A stretch of DNA of 10,438 bases from JAIVJN01 sp036732565. GTDB taxonomy: Bacteria; Acidobacteriota; Vicinamibacteria; Vicinamibacterales; UBA2999. Location of the stretch: NCBI GenBank assembly GCA_036732565.1, contig DAINCF010000244.1:1-10438 (forward strand). Reading direction: 5' to 3'. The position numbers and the translations under genes are program-made. The notes below the pieces were generated by a model. The model did no database searches. It worked only from the letters and a program-made list of their open reading frames with translations, and was not told the DNA's origin. Shown here one piece after another: positions 1 to 6,581 of the stretch (position 1 is the first letter of the stretch; each line of letters begins with the position of its first letter).

Positions 1-681
1 GCCGCACCGCTGGTCATGGACGATCAGGCCGGCTTCACGCCCATCTTCGATGGCACGTCGCTGAAGGGGTGGGACGCCGATCCCGCCTTCTGGCGCGCCG
101 AAGGCGGCAGCCTGATCGGGCAGACCACGCCGGAGAATCCGCTCAAGGAAAACACGTTTGCGATCTGGCGTGGCGGTGAGCCGAAGGACTTCGAGCTGAA
201 AGTGCAGTTCCGGATGAGCGCGACGAACAGCGGCATTCAGGTTCGGAGCGTGCATCTGCCGGCCGGCACGCCGGGCGAGCGCCCCGTGACGGGCAAGTTC
301 GTGCTCAAGGGCTACCAGGCCGACATCGATTTCAACAACCAGTACACCGGCCAGATCTACGAAGAGCGTGGTCGCGGCTTCCTGGCGATGCGCGGACAGA
401 CCGTCTACGTCCCCGATGGCGGAGGTCCGAAGGTCGTCGGCCACCTGCAGCAGACGCCGGACGAGTTGAAGGCGCTGATCAAGACCAACGACTGGAACCA
501 GGTCCATCTGATCGCGCGGGGCACCACGATCATCCAGATCTTCAACGGCGCGGTCACGAGCATCGTCGTCGACGATGACACGAAGAACCGTGCGCTCGGC
601 GGCCTGATCGGATTCCAGGTCCACACTGGCGATCCGATGAAGGTCGAGTTCCGCAACATCTGGTTGAAGCAGGTCCAGTGA
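1..681 (+). CDS. DUF1080 / 3-keto-disaccharide hydrolase family protein (5' truncated by window edge)
   Basis: The reading frame is open from base 1, so the gene very probably starts upstream and 226 C-terminal residues are visible. An ATG at 16 exists but has no Shine-Dalgarno sequence before it, and family members normally carry a signal peptide that is missing here. The hallmarks of the DUF1080 lectin-like jelly roll run through it in order: GFTPIFDGTSLKGW near the visible N-terminus, FELKVQFRMSATNSGIQVRS in the middle, then GQIYEERGRGF, WNQVHLIARG with a following NG turn, and GLIGFQVHTGD...VEFRNIWLKQV at the C-terminus. Family members are exported proteins; some hydrolyse 3-keto-glycosides and others only bind carbohydrate. 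The family call is firm, while hydrolase activity and substrate are inference. It ends with TGA at 679-681 and converges on the cytochrome gene 93 bases away; I see no clear terminator in that gap. Confidence 0.9.
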   Translation, partial: AAPLVMDDQAGFTPIFDGTSLKGWDADPAFWRAEGGSLIGQTTPENPLKENTFAIWRGGEPKDFELKVQFRMSATNSGIQVRSVHLPAGTPGERPVTGKFVLKGYQADIDFNNQYTGQIYEERGRGFLAMRGQTVYVPDGGGPKVVGHLQQTPDELKALIKTNDWNQVHLIARGTTIIQIFNGAVTSIVVDDDTKNRALGGLIGFQVHTGDPMKVEFRNIWLKQVQ

Positions 682-774
682 TGGCAGCCACAGCTTTGTC
701 CGGAGGCGACTGATCAACTGCCTACTTGTGACAGTGGGAGCTTATGGTCCGGACGCACACTACTCCGACTACGA

Positions 775-1188
775 CTATTGCGGACGGGTCAGGGTGAGGT
801 AATCAATGATAAGGTTGGCAGTCTCATCGCTCATCCGCATTTGTGCTTCGGCCATTTGCCTGGACATCTCACTCACAATAGCGGCCCAGCCGTCGCGGTC
901 GCGGTTGGTCCCTTCCCACTTGTCTGGGCCATGACACGCAATACAGTTCTCCTGGAGCGCCGCCGCTCCCTCTTTGAGGATCTGGTCGCGTGTACGCGGA
1001 CCGTCAGCCGCAGGCGGAGCCGGTTTCTCCTGCTCGGCCTGTGCCTGAATGTGGGTGGAGACCAGCGGGATGGCGGCCACAGCAGAAGTCGGCGCGGATG
1101 AAGACGCCCCGTCCGCGACGACACCAAATGCCGCCGAGCCTGAAACGATCAACGGGAGCGCCACGATTACACAACGTCGCAACTTCAT
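775..1188 (-). CDS. Small secreted monohaem c-type cytochrome
   Basis: The protein has 137 residues. Residues 1-25 form a signal peptide: charged MKLRR followed by a hydrophobic stretch. A low-complexity Ala/Ser/Pro/Gln region (about 27-62) acts as a linker. A short class I cytochrome domain follows, with the haem attachment motif CIACH at residues 82-86, then GW at 100-101, a Met-rich helix (M108, M112, M117, M119; one is probably the distal haem ligand) and LIIDYLTL at the end. The order CxxCH, then GW..IV..M, then ..IIDYL is typical of cytochromes that accept electrons from periplasmic quinoprotein dehydrogenases. The start at 1188 was chosen over an in-frame ATG at 1251 because AAGGAG lies 7 bases before it and the signal peptide begins there. 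It is divergent from the two propeller genes, so it is their likely electron acceptor (inference). Its stop is TAG. Confidence 0.88.
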   Translation of the reverse strand: MKLRRCVIVALPLIVSGSAAFGVVADGASSSAPTSAVAAIPLVSTHIQAQAEQEKPAPPAADGPRTRDQILKEGAAALQENCIACHGPDKWEGTNRDRDGWAAIVSEMSRQMAEAQMRMSDETANLIIDYLTLTRPQ

Positions 1189-1296
1189 TTTGTCGCTCCT
1201 TGCGCAGAACCTTATTTCTAACACACAAGTCAGTGAAGAAAGCTTGATCAATATTGGAATTTGATCGAGACGTCTCGACGCTGGAGATGAACTTCA
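1189..1296. promoter_or_regulatory. Divergent promoter region between cytochrome and propeller operon, with a 14-bp palindrome
   Basis: This gap is 108 bases and noticeably more AT-rich than its surroundings (1210-1262), as expected for back-to-back promoters. It holds TTGATCAA at 1244-1251, a TTGATC repeat at 1261-1266, and a perfect 14-bp palindrome TCGAGACGTCTCGA at 1265-1278. The palindrome lies just upstream of the GGAG of the first propeller gene (1283-1286). I could not assign clear -35/-10 pairs on either strand. The palindrome could be an operator or a 5'-UTR hairpin; both are inference. Confidence 0.45.
1196..1201 (-). promoter_or_regulatory. Shine-Dalgarno site AAGGAG of the cytochrome gene
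   Basis: On the minus strand AAGGAG is followed by 7 bases and then ATG (1188-1186). This decides the start: the 21 extra codons that would follow from the ATG at 1251 have no such site and do not look like a signal peptide. Confidence 0.75.
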
Positions 1297-2985
1297 ATGA
1301 GTATTGAAAAGATACTGCCCTTGCGGACGCTGCCGCTCGGCGGCGTTGTCGCCGCCTTGATCTTCGGTTGCACAGGTTCCGTCTACGCTCAGGGCTATCT
1401 GACCGAAGGATACGACGCCGGCCGTACAGGCTGGGTCAAGGAAGAGCAGATCCTCACCAAAGACAAGCTCGACAAGATGAGGATGCTGTGGCGCGTTCAG
1501 CTACCCTCCATCCAGCGGAATTTTCACAACATCCACACGCCGCTGGTGATCGAGCAGCTACAGACACCGCAGGGCGTCAAAGAAGTCGCCATCGTCGCCG
1601 GCATCGCCGACCAGCTGTTCGGGCTGGATGCCAAGACCGGGGCGATCTTGTGGACCAAGCAGATGGACCACATCCTCGGCAGTCTTCCCGACTCCATCAA
1701 CCGTCTCTGCCCCAACGGGCAGACCGCGATGCCGACGATTGAGAAGATGGCGGATGGCACGTACAAGGTGTGGGCGCTCGCGGGCGACGGTCGAGTGTGG
1801 CAGGTCGACCCCGCGACCGGAAAGGACCTGGCCCCGCCGCAAAAGTGGTATCAGACCGGCAACTTCAAGACCTACGCCCTGAACATGACCAATGGCTACT
1901 TGGTCACCTCGACGTCGCAGGGTTGCGGCGGCCACATCAACGCCTTTGGCTTCTTCAACACACGCGATGGCAGCACCATGCAATTCGCTCCAATCGGAGG
2001 GGGGATGTGGGGACGCCGCGGCGTCGCTGTCGACTCGCAAGGCGCGGCATGGATCGGCACGGGCGGTGCGCGCTTTCAGCCGCAGGGCGGCATTCAGGGG
2101 CCGGCAACCCTGGCCACCTCGATCGTCGGCGTCAAGCCGAACCCGCAGACCGGGATGGTCGATCTGATCGGTGCGCACTCGGCCTACAACTCCAACTGGG
2201 TCTTCAAGCGCGACCTGGACATCAGTGTCAGTCCTAACATCTTCACCTACGCTGGCAAGGAGATGATGGTCTACACGCACAAGACCTGCCGCGTGCACCT
2301 GGTGGATCTCGCGGCGGTCCGCGCGGCGGGCGCCAAAACCCTTCGCCAGACCCTCGACACCAGCTCGCTGATCTGCAACGACCGCCAGATCTGGGAAGAA
2401 CACGGTGCCTGGGGCGTGATCACCACCGCTCAAGATTCAGCGGGCAAGCAGTGGGTCTTCGTTCCGTTCTGGGGCGTGAAGTCGCGCGAGTTCACGCCGC
2501 CGATCGTCAACACCCCGGCCGTTCCCGATGCGAAGGTGTGGGACCTCCAACTGTCCAAGCACGGCGGTGTCGCCGCCTTTACCGTCGATAAGCAGGGCGA
2601 CGGCTTCAAGCTGACCCCGCGCTGGATTTCGCAAGACATGAACATGGGCGAGGGGGCCCTGTTTGCCAACGACATCCTCTGGGTCTTCGCCAGCGGTGTG
2701 AACAACCGCCAGCAAGGACGCGAGGTGGCATGGAACGACTACATTACGCCGTTCGCCGAACAGCCGCTGCCGGGCGTTGACATGGGCACCCACGCGACGA
2801 TTTACGCGCTCGACGCCCTGACAGGAAAGACGCTGTGGAGCAGCGGCGACCACATCAAGACCTGGAATCACTGGAACACCATGACCATCGCGGAGGGCAA
2901 GGTCATGCTCAGCACCGTTGACGGCGTGGCGTATGCCTTCGGGGTCGACGAACCAGAAACGGCGCAGAAGGGAGGAAGTCGATGA
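1297..2985 (+). CDS. Secreted PQQ-type beta-propeller protein A
   Basis: The protein has 562 residues. A signal peptide spans about residues 1-31, with hydrophobic core TLPLGGVVAALIFG and probable cleavage after VYA; C25 does not sit in a good lipobox. The mature part shows repeated propeller blades of the PQQ-enzyme type: DAGRTGW (39-46), LFGLDAKTGAILW (107-119), VWQVDPATGK (167-176) and IYALDALTGKTLW (502-514), ending in VMLSTVDGVAYAFG (536-549). These are the usual D..TG..LW blade endings. A GCGG motif occurs at 209-212. No adjacent Cys-Cys pair, as in methanol or ethanol dehydrogenases, and no internal haem motif is present, so PQQ binding and catalysis are unproven. GGAG lies 10 bases before the ATG. 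Its last four bases overlap the next gene, and the cytochrome is divergent upstream. A role as the catalytic or scaffold subunit of an exported dehydrogenase is inference. Confidence 0.8.
   Translation: MSIEKILPLRTLPLGGVVAALIFGCTGSVYAQGYLTEGYDAGRTGWVKEEQILTKDKLDKMRMLWRVQLPSIQRNFHNIHTPLVIEQLQTPQGVKEVAIVAGIADQLFGLDAKTGAILWTKQMDHILGSLPDSINRLCPNGQTAMPTIEKMADGTYKVWALAGDGRVWQVDPATGKDLAPPQKWYQTGNFKTYALNMTNGYLVTSTSQGCGGHINAFGFFNTRDGSTMQFAPIGGGMWGRRGVAVDSQGAAWIGTGGARFQPQGGIQGPATLATSIVGVKPNPQTGMVDLIGAHSAYNSNWVFKRDLDISVSPNIFTYAGKEMMVYTHKTCRVHLVDLAAVRAAGAKTLRQTLDTSSLICNDRQIWEEHGAWGVITTAQDSAGKQWVFVPFWGVKSREFTPPIVNTPAVPDAKVWDLQLSKHGGVAAFTVDKQGDGFKLTPRWISQDMNMGEGALFANDILWVFASGVNNRQQGREVAWNDYITPFAEQPLPGVDMGTHATIYALDALTGKTLWSSGDHIKTWNHWNTMTIAEGKVMLSTVDGVAYAFGVDEPETAQKGGSR
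2971..2985 (+). promoter_or_regulatory. Shine-Dalgarno GGAGGAAG with ATGA stop/start overlap
   Basis: GGAGGAAG (2971-2978) sits inside the last codons of propeller gene A and precedes the ATG (2982) of gene B. The stop TGA of A shares bases with that ATG. This arrangement predicts coupled translation and a near fixed ratio of the two proteins. Confidence 0.75.
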
Positions 2986-5030
2986 ACAAGAACATTTGCT
3001 ACGCCTCGCTTGCGGCCTCCGCCTGCGCCGTGATCGCCATCTCGGGCGTCGTCAACGCTCAGATCGTCGGCCGCGCCACCCAGCAGGATTGGGCCAACGC
3101 CGGCGGTGACGTCCAGCGGACCAACTGGCAGCGCATCGCCCCCGGCTCGCCGGCCTCGCGCACCATCAGTCCGGAGACCGTGGCCGGCGCCAAGATTGAC
3201 TTCAGCTCGCCGGATGAGATGTCAGGCTTCGGGCTGCAGATCAAAGCCAAGCTCGAGAACACCTCGCGCAATCTGGCGTCGCTCTCGGGCGGAGCGACGA
3301 TCACCGCGGCGGGCCTGGGCCTGAACATGGGCGTGGTCGGAGCCTCGGGCAACCGCGCCATCGGCCTTGACATGGACACGGGCTATGAGTTCTACGTCAC
3401 GAAATATCGCGGTGAAACCCCGGCTGGCTCACCGCAGTGCCCGGGCTCCAGCCTGGCGACACCGGCCCGCCCTGCGGTTTTGAGCATCCCGCGCCCGTCC
3501 GAGTCGGTGCCGACGCCCGATGGCACAGGGAAGATCGGTTACTGGGCCCAGAGCTATGCGCCTGGGGTGGGCATATCCAACCAGCGTATCGGCACCGACC
3601 CCGGTCCGATCACGACCGCCCAGCCCGCCACGTCTACTCCCTCCGGCGGCCAGGGAGGCGGGCCTCCAGTTCCACCGTCCTCCGGGCCTGCTCAGCCGAT
3701 CAACCTCCCCGGCGCGGCGATCGGCGCAGGCCAGAAGGCTGACGGCGGTGCGCTCCCGGAGGCCCCGACCGGCCGGAAGCCCATTCTCTACGGCATCGTC
3801 GGCGCGGTGGAGCGCACGAATCCCATCGGACCGGGAGCCGGAGTCAGCAACAACACCTACACCGTCTCCAATGACGGCAAGGTTCACTTTCTGACGCAGC
3901 AATTCGGACTCGATGCGGTCGAGCCGCTACCCTTCCTGCCGGTGGGCGCTCAGGCGACCGACCTCATTCACTTGAACAGCGTCCTGTACACGTCAACCGT
4001 CAATGGCTGCGGCGGGGCGCCTAACGGCGTGTGGGGCGTCACGACGATCATGATTCCTCGCGGCCCGGGCTCCGAGGTCGATCTGCGCCTTCCCTCGTCT
4101 TACCGTAGCTTCGGGGCGCCGCCACCTGCGGCTGACCCGACGTCTGCGTTGCCACCGCTGCCCGCGCGCGGCCAGGTCTTCAAATGGGAGACCGGCGGCA
4201 CGGCCAGCCCGAGCCCAGTCACGTTCCTGCCCAGCGGCGTGGCCGTCATCTCCACCAGTTCGGGCACGGGTATGGGCGACTCGATCATCACCCTCAACAC
4301 CCCGGCGATGACTCCGGTGACCCAAACCGCCACCCTGGCCCTGAGCGTGAAGTCGAAGTTCACGCATGCCGGCGCAGATTTTGTCGGCGCGCCGATCGTT
4401 CTGCCGTCCATGCCGTTTACGCCCGTTCAGGCTTCGACGAGTCCTGCCACACCCGGTAGCGATCTGATTGCGGCCCAGACGCGCGACGGCCGGATCTTCA
4501 TCCTCACCGAAGATCTCACCACGCCGCCGCACGTCACCGCGCCTGTCGCGGGCATCGGCCGCTACAAGCCGGCGGGCTTGTCCAGCTGGGTCGACGACAC
4601 CGGCCAGCGCTGGCTGCTATCGACCACGCCCACTTCGGTCATCGCCTACAAACTGACTGTCAATGGCAACACGGCCTCGCTGAGTGACGGTTGGAGCTTG
4701 ACGGGATTGCAGGCTCCGCTTGCCCCGATCATCGTCAATGGAGTTGTCTTCATTGCCTCGAGCGGCGAATACTTGCCGCCCGCCGGAGCTAACCCGACCG
4801 AGGCCCAGCGTATAGCCAACTCCAGGCCAGCGGTGCTGTATGCGGTTAATGCCGTCACTGGCGCCAAACTGTGGGACAGCGCCAAGACGATCACCTCGTT
4901 CGTTCCGCAGACTTCGGCCTTATGGAGCAGCCTCGGCCAGGTAATTCTCAGTACCTATGACAACACGTTCTACGCCTTCGGCGCGAACATGGAACGTCAC
5001 TCGAACAAGTCGACGCAGATGGCGAGATGA
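2982..5030 (+). CDS. Secreted PQQ-type beta-propeller protein B, paralogue of A, with Pro/Gly-rich inserts
   Basis: The protein has 682 residues. A signal peptide ends near VNA at 24-26. The N-terminal mature part (GGDVQRTNW, 41-49) matches DAGRTGW of protein A. The middle YTSTVNGCGG (336-345) matches VTSTSQGCGG (203-212) of A. The end VLYAVNAVTGAKLW (618-631) and VILSTYDNTFYAFG (654-667) match the last blade of A. The two are therefore probably diverged tandem paralogues (seen in sequence). B is about 120 residues longer, mainly through low-complexity Pro/Gly/Ala inserts at about 205-265 and 376-397. The start overlaps the stop of A as ATGA, with GGAGGAAG 3 bases upstream, which indicates translational coupling. 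Canonical catalytic residues of quinoprotein dehydrogenases are not recognisable, so it may be a structural or binding partner of A. A strong terminator follows at 5110. Confidence 0.75.
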   Translation: MNKNICYASLAASACAVIAISGVVNAQIVGRATQQDWANAGGDVQRTNWQRIAPGSPASRTISPETVAGAKIDFSSPDEMSGFGLQIKAKLENTSRNLASLSGGATITAAGLGLNMGVVGASGNRAIGLDMDTGYEFYVTKYRGETPAGSPQCPGSSLATPARPAVLSIPRPSESVPTPDGTGKIGYWAQSYAPGVGISNQRIGTDPGPITTAQPATSTPSGGQGGGPPVPPSSGPAQPINLPGAAIGAGQKADGGALPEAPTGRKPILYGIVGAVERTNPIGPGAGVSNNTYTVSNDGKVHFLTQQFGLDAVEPLPFLPVGAQATDLIHLNSVLYTSTVNGCGGAPNGVWGVTTIMIPRGPGSEVDLRLPSSYRSFGAPPPAADPTSALPPLPARGQVFKWETGGTASPSPVTFLPSGVAVISTSSGTGMGDSIITLNTPAMTPVTQTATLALSVKSKFTHAGADFVGAPIVLPSMPFTPVQASTSPATPGSDLIAAQTRDGRIFILTEDLTTPPHVTAPVAGIGRYKPAGLSSWVDDTGQRWLLSTTPTSVIAYKLTVNGNTASLSDGWSLTGLQAPLAPIIVNGVVFIASSGEYLPPAGANPTEAQRIANSRPAVLYAVNAVTGAKLWDSAKTITSFVPQTSALWSSLGQVILSTYDNTFYAFGANMERHSNKSTQMAR

Positions 5031-5109
5031 GATAACGGCGGTACTGCTTCGGCCTCGACAGTCCGCGTGCCGACACGCAGTAGCGCTTCTTCTTCCTGGT
5101 GAGTCCGTT

Positions 5110-5144
5110 ACGGGACGCTCGTGGGGAGCGTCCCGTTTCTTTTT
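5110..5144 (+). terminator. Strong rho-independent terminator of the propeller operon
   Basis: A perfect 11-bp stem (ACGGGACGCTC with GAGCGTCCCGT), a 5-base loop GTGGG and a T-rich tail (TTCTTTTT) lie 80 bases after the stop of propeller gene B. This is the clearest intrinsic terminator in the window. Confidence 0.88.
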
Positions 5145-5146
5145 GT

Positions 5147-5228
5147 GGGCAGGCCTGAAGGCCTGCGCTACGTACGATTGCCCAAGCGCTGCTGCAGAGT
5201 ACGTAGCGCAGGCCTTTAAGGCCTGCCC
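5147..5228. repeat. Large imperfect inverted repeat built from two internally palindromic arms
   Basis: The left arm is 5147-5175 and the right arm 5199-5228, with a 23-base spacer. The arms are reverse complements of each other apart from one inserted base and one substitution in their centres. Each arm contains its own palindrome: GCAGGCC-TGAA-GGCCTGC on the left and GCAGGCC-TTTAA-GGCCTGC on the right. Both arms end in GTAC facing the spacer. It lies between the terminator of one operon and the convergent end of the mutarotase gene. It looks like an interspersed REP/BIME-like genomic repeat; whether it recurs elsewhere cannot be seen here. Confidence 0.8.
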
Positions 5229-5232
5229 GCCG

Positions 5233-5250
5233 AAAAACGGCCTTCCGGCC
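5233..5250 (-). terminator. Possible weak terminator after the mutarotase gene
   Basis: Read on the minus strand, GGCC-GGAA-GGCC is followed by G and then TTTTT. The stem is only 4-5 bp, so it is weak alone, but it lies about 37 bases past the TGA of the minus-strand mutarotase gene, in the expected orientation. Confidence 0.35.
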
Positions 5251-5276
5251 TGCCGCGGAGAGACTCAGTGTCGGAG

Positions 5277-5311
5277 GGCACCCCTTTCAGGGGTGCCGGA
5301 GTTGCTCCGGC
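5277..5311. repeat. Two overlapping perfect hairpins that contain the 3' end of the mutarotase gene
   Basis: The first hairpin is GGCACCCCT (5277-5285), TTC, AGGGGTGCC (5289-5297), a perfect 9-bp stem. The second is GCCGGAG (5295-5301), TTG, CTCCGGC (5305-5311), a perfect 7-bp stem sharing three bases with the first. On the minus strand the stop TGA (5289-5287) of the mutarotase gene falls in the loop region of the first hairpin, and the second encodes several of the last residues. The design resembles the loops of the repeats at 5147-5228 and 8975-9015. Confidence 0.75.
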
Positions 5312-6333
5312 GCAACGTCTGCGGTCTCGAGCACGATCCAGTACTCGACGGCGACGGTGCTGCGCGCGGGAATCCATCGATAGGTGGGGATGTCGAAGAG
5401 GCGGCCGCGATCGATCATCTGTCTTCGCGATTCCGGGAAGGGCGAGACGCCGAACTCCATGCCGCGGGTCACGGTCTTGCCATTCCACGGTGGCGCGAGT
5501 CGGCTGTGGTTTTCTTCCCAGATGCCCATCCAGGGGAAGTCGCCGCGGTTCCAGACGTACCCGAACACCAGGCGCGCCGCAGGGGAGAACGCGAGGAAGA
5601 ATGCGGTCTCCCGTTGCCGATCCATCAGGTGCGCGGTGTAGGCGCTCGATGACGGGCTGTTCGTGAAGCGGCGCAGATCGGCGGGCGTGCCATCGCGACG
5701 CGGCGCGGACGGCCACGTGAACTCGGCGCCGGGCATCAAGTAGTCGGCAACGCCGAAGTCACCTTCGTAGACCTTCGATTGCGTGGCCGATGCTCGGAAC
5801 TCGGTCGATCCTTTCTGCAAGAACGGCGGGCCCAAGGTCACGTGCTGGGTCCATCCGACGGGGCGATCGCACGCTGTCAGATTCTCGACGACCTCGCGCA
5901 CCCGAAGCGCGCGATCGTGGAGCTCGAGGTGGCGCTCCAGTCGCAACTGCGCCAAGGGCAGATGGAGATCCGCGCGCAGCGCGGTCGCCGTGTGGTCGAG
6001 CTGATACCGCAGGATCGACGCTTCGCCATGCGGCGTCAGTCCCGCCGCGGCTTCCTCCGACGACGGGCCGCCGAAGATGTCGAGGCAGAGGTTGTGCCCC
6101 ATGATGCCGGCGAGCAGACTGGCATCCACGTCCTCGCCGTACTCCGCGTGGGTGCGCGCCGAGAACGTTGACGGCTCGAGAGAAGGCCACTCTGGCAGCC
6201 ACAGCGGGCTCAGCTGGGCGGCCTTGTCGAACACCTCCGCGATGTGGCCGCCCTCCTCGAGGACGGTGACACGGAGATCGCGGTTTTCGATGCTCGCGGC
6301 ACGGCGGCCGCGGAACAGAGACGCGTTGGGCAT
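5287..6333 (-). CDS. Galactose-mutarotase-like (aldose 1-epimerase superfamily) protein
   Basis: The protein has 348 residues, a usual length for the aldose 1-epimerase superfamily, with no signal peptide, so it is probably cytoplasmic. Family-like segments appear in order: ENRDLRVTVLEEGGHIAEV at the N-terminus (the typical start of this beta-sandwich), LDIFGGPSSEE...PHGEA (84-105) with H102, GWTQHVTLGPPFL (160-172) with H164, and MEFGVSPFPESRR (292-304) with E293. H102, H164 and E293 are candidates for the two histidines and the glutamate of mutarotases; this is assigned by pattern, not by alignment. The substrate is unknown, though context suggests a sugar handled by the divergent cupin/isomerase/dehydrogenase set. 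The start at 6333 has no strong Shine-Dalgarno sequence. The last residues, APEQLRHP, and the stop come from a hairpin repeat and are probably not part of the ancestral fold. Confidence 0.8.
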   Translation of the reverse strand: MPNASLFRGRRAASIENRDLRVTVLEEGGHIAEVFDKAAQLSPLWLPEWPSLEPSTFSARTHAEYGEDVDASLLAGIMGHNLCLDIFGGPSSEEAAAGLTPHGEASILRYQLDHTATALRADLHLPLAQLRLERHLELHDRALRVREVVENLTACDRPVGWTQHVTLGPPFLQKGSTEFRASATQSKVYEGDFGVADYLMPGAEFTWPSAPRRDGTPADLRRFTNSPSSSAYTAHLMDRQRETAFFLAFSPAARLVFGYVWNRGDFPWMGIWEENHSRLAPPWNGKTVTRGMEFGVSPFPESRRQMIDRGRLFDIPTYRWIPARSTVAVEYWIVLETADVAPEQLRHP

Positions 6334-6581
6334 TGCGCCAGGGAAATATCACGGCGCACGCGGAGCGCCAAGCGTTTCGCAGGTCGCAACGGCGAGAACC
6401 GGTCGTGCGGTCGTGCTCGAGGCGGTCCGAGGAGCGCCAGGCCCGAATCACCTTGTGATTCAGGGCCTTGCCGCACGAGCGCTCAGACGGCGCCCGATCT
6501 TGGATTGCGAAATACTCGCGCGCGCCGAACGACGCCCTTGATGTAATCGTCGGTGCCGCGCTATCGTCCGCTTCATATCGC
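6334..6581. promoter_or_regulatory. Divergent intergenic region, mutarotase versus cupin operon
   Basis: The 248 bases carry no convincing gene. An in-frame extension of the cupin gene to an ATG at 6468 would encode a Ser/Arg-rich stretch with no family resemblance. A weak forward promoter candidate is TTGATG (6538-6543) with TATCGT (6562-6567), 18 bases apart; each matches consensus at four of six positions. Start signals of both transcription units must lie here or inside the coding ends. Confidence 0.45.
6440..6467. promoter_or_regulatory. Palindrome GAATCAC-CTT-GTGATTC with flanking GGCCC/GGGCC
   Basis: GGCCC + GAATCAC (6440-6451), CTT, GTGATTC + A + GGGCC (6455-6467) make a 12-bp stem with one bulged A. 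It sits near the middle of the divergent gap between two sugar genes. The inner 17-base dyad has the form of a dimeric-repressor operator. It could equally be an RNA hairpin or another dispersed repeat. No regulator gene is in the window. Confidence 0.45.

Noticed and set aside
1558..2433. Minus-strand open frame of 291 codons
   Set aside because: It is antisense to propeller gene A, which has a signal peptide, a good Shine-Dalgarno sequence and blade motifs.
5147..5311. CRISPR array or insertion sequence ends
   Set aside because: The repeats are inverted, not direct and regularly spaced, with no constant spacers, and no transposase lies between them.
6468..6581. N-terminal extension of the cupin gene
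   Set aside because: The extra 38 codons overlap the dyad region, have no Shine-Dalgarno sequence and do not resemble the family N-terminus.
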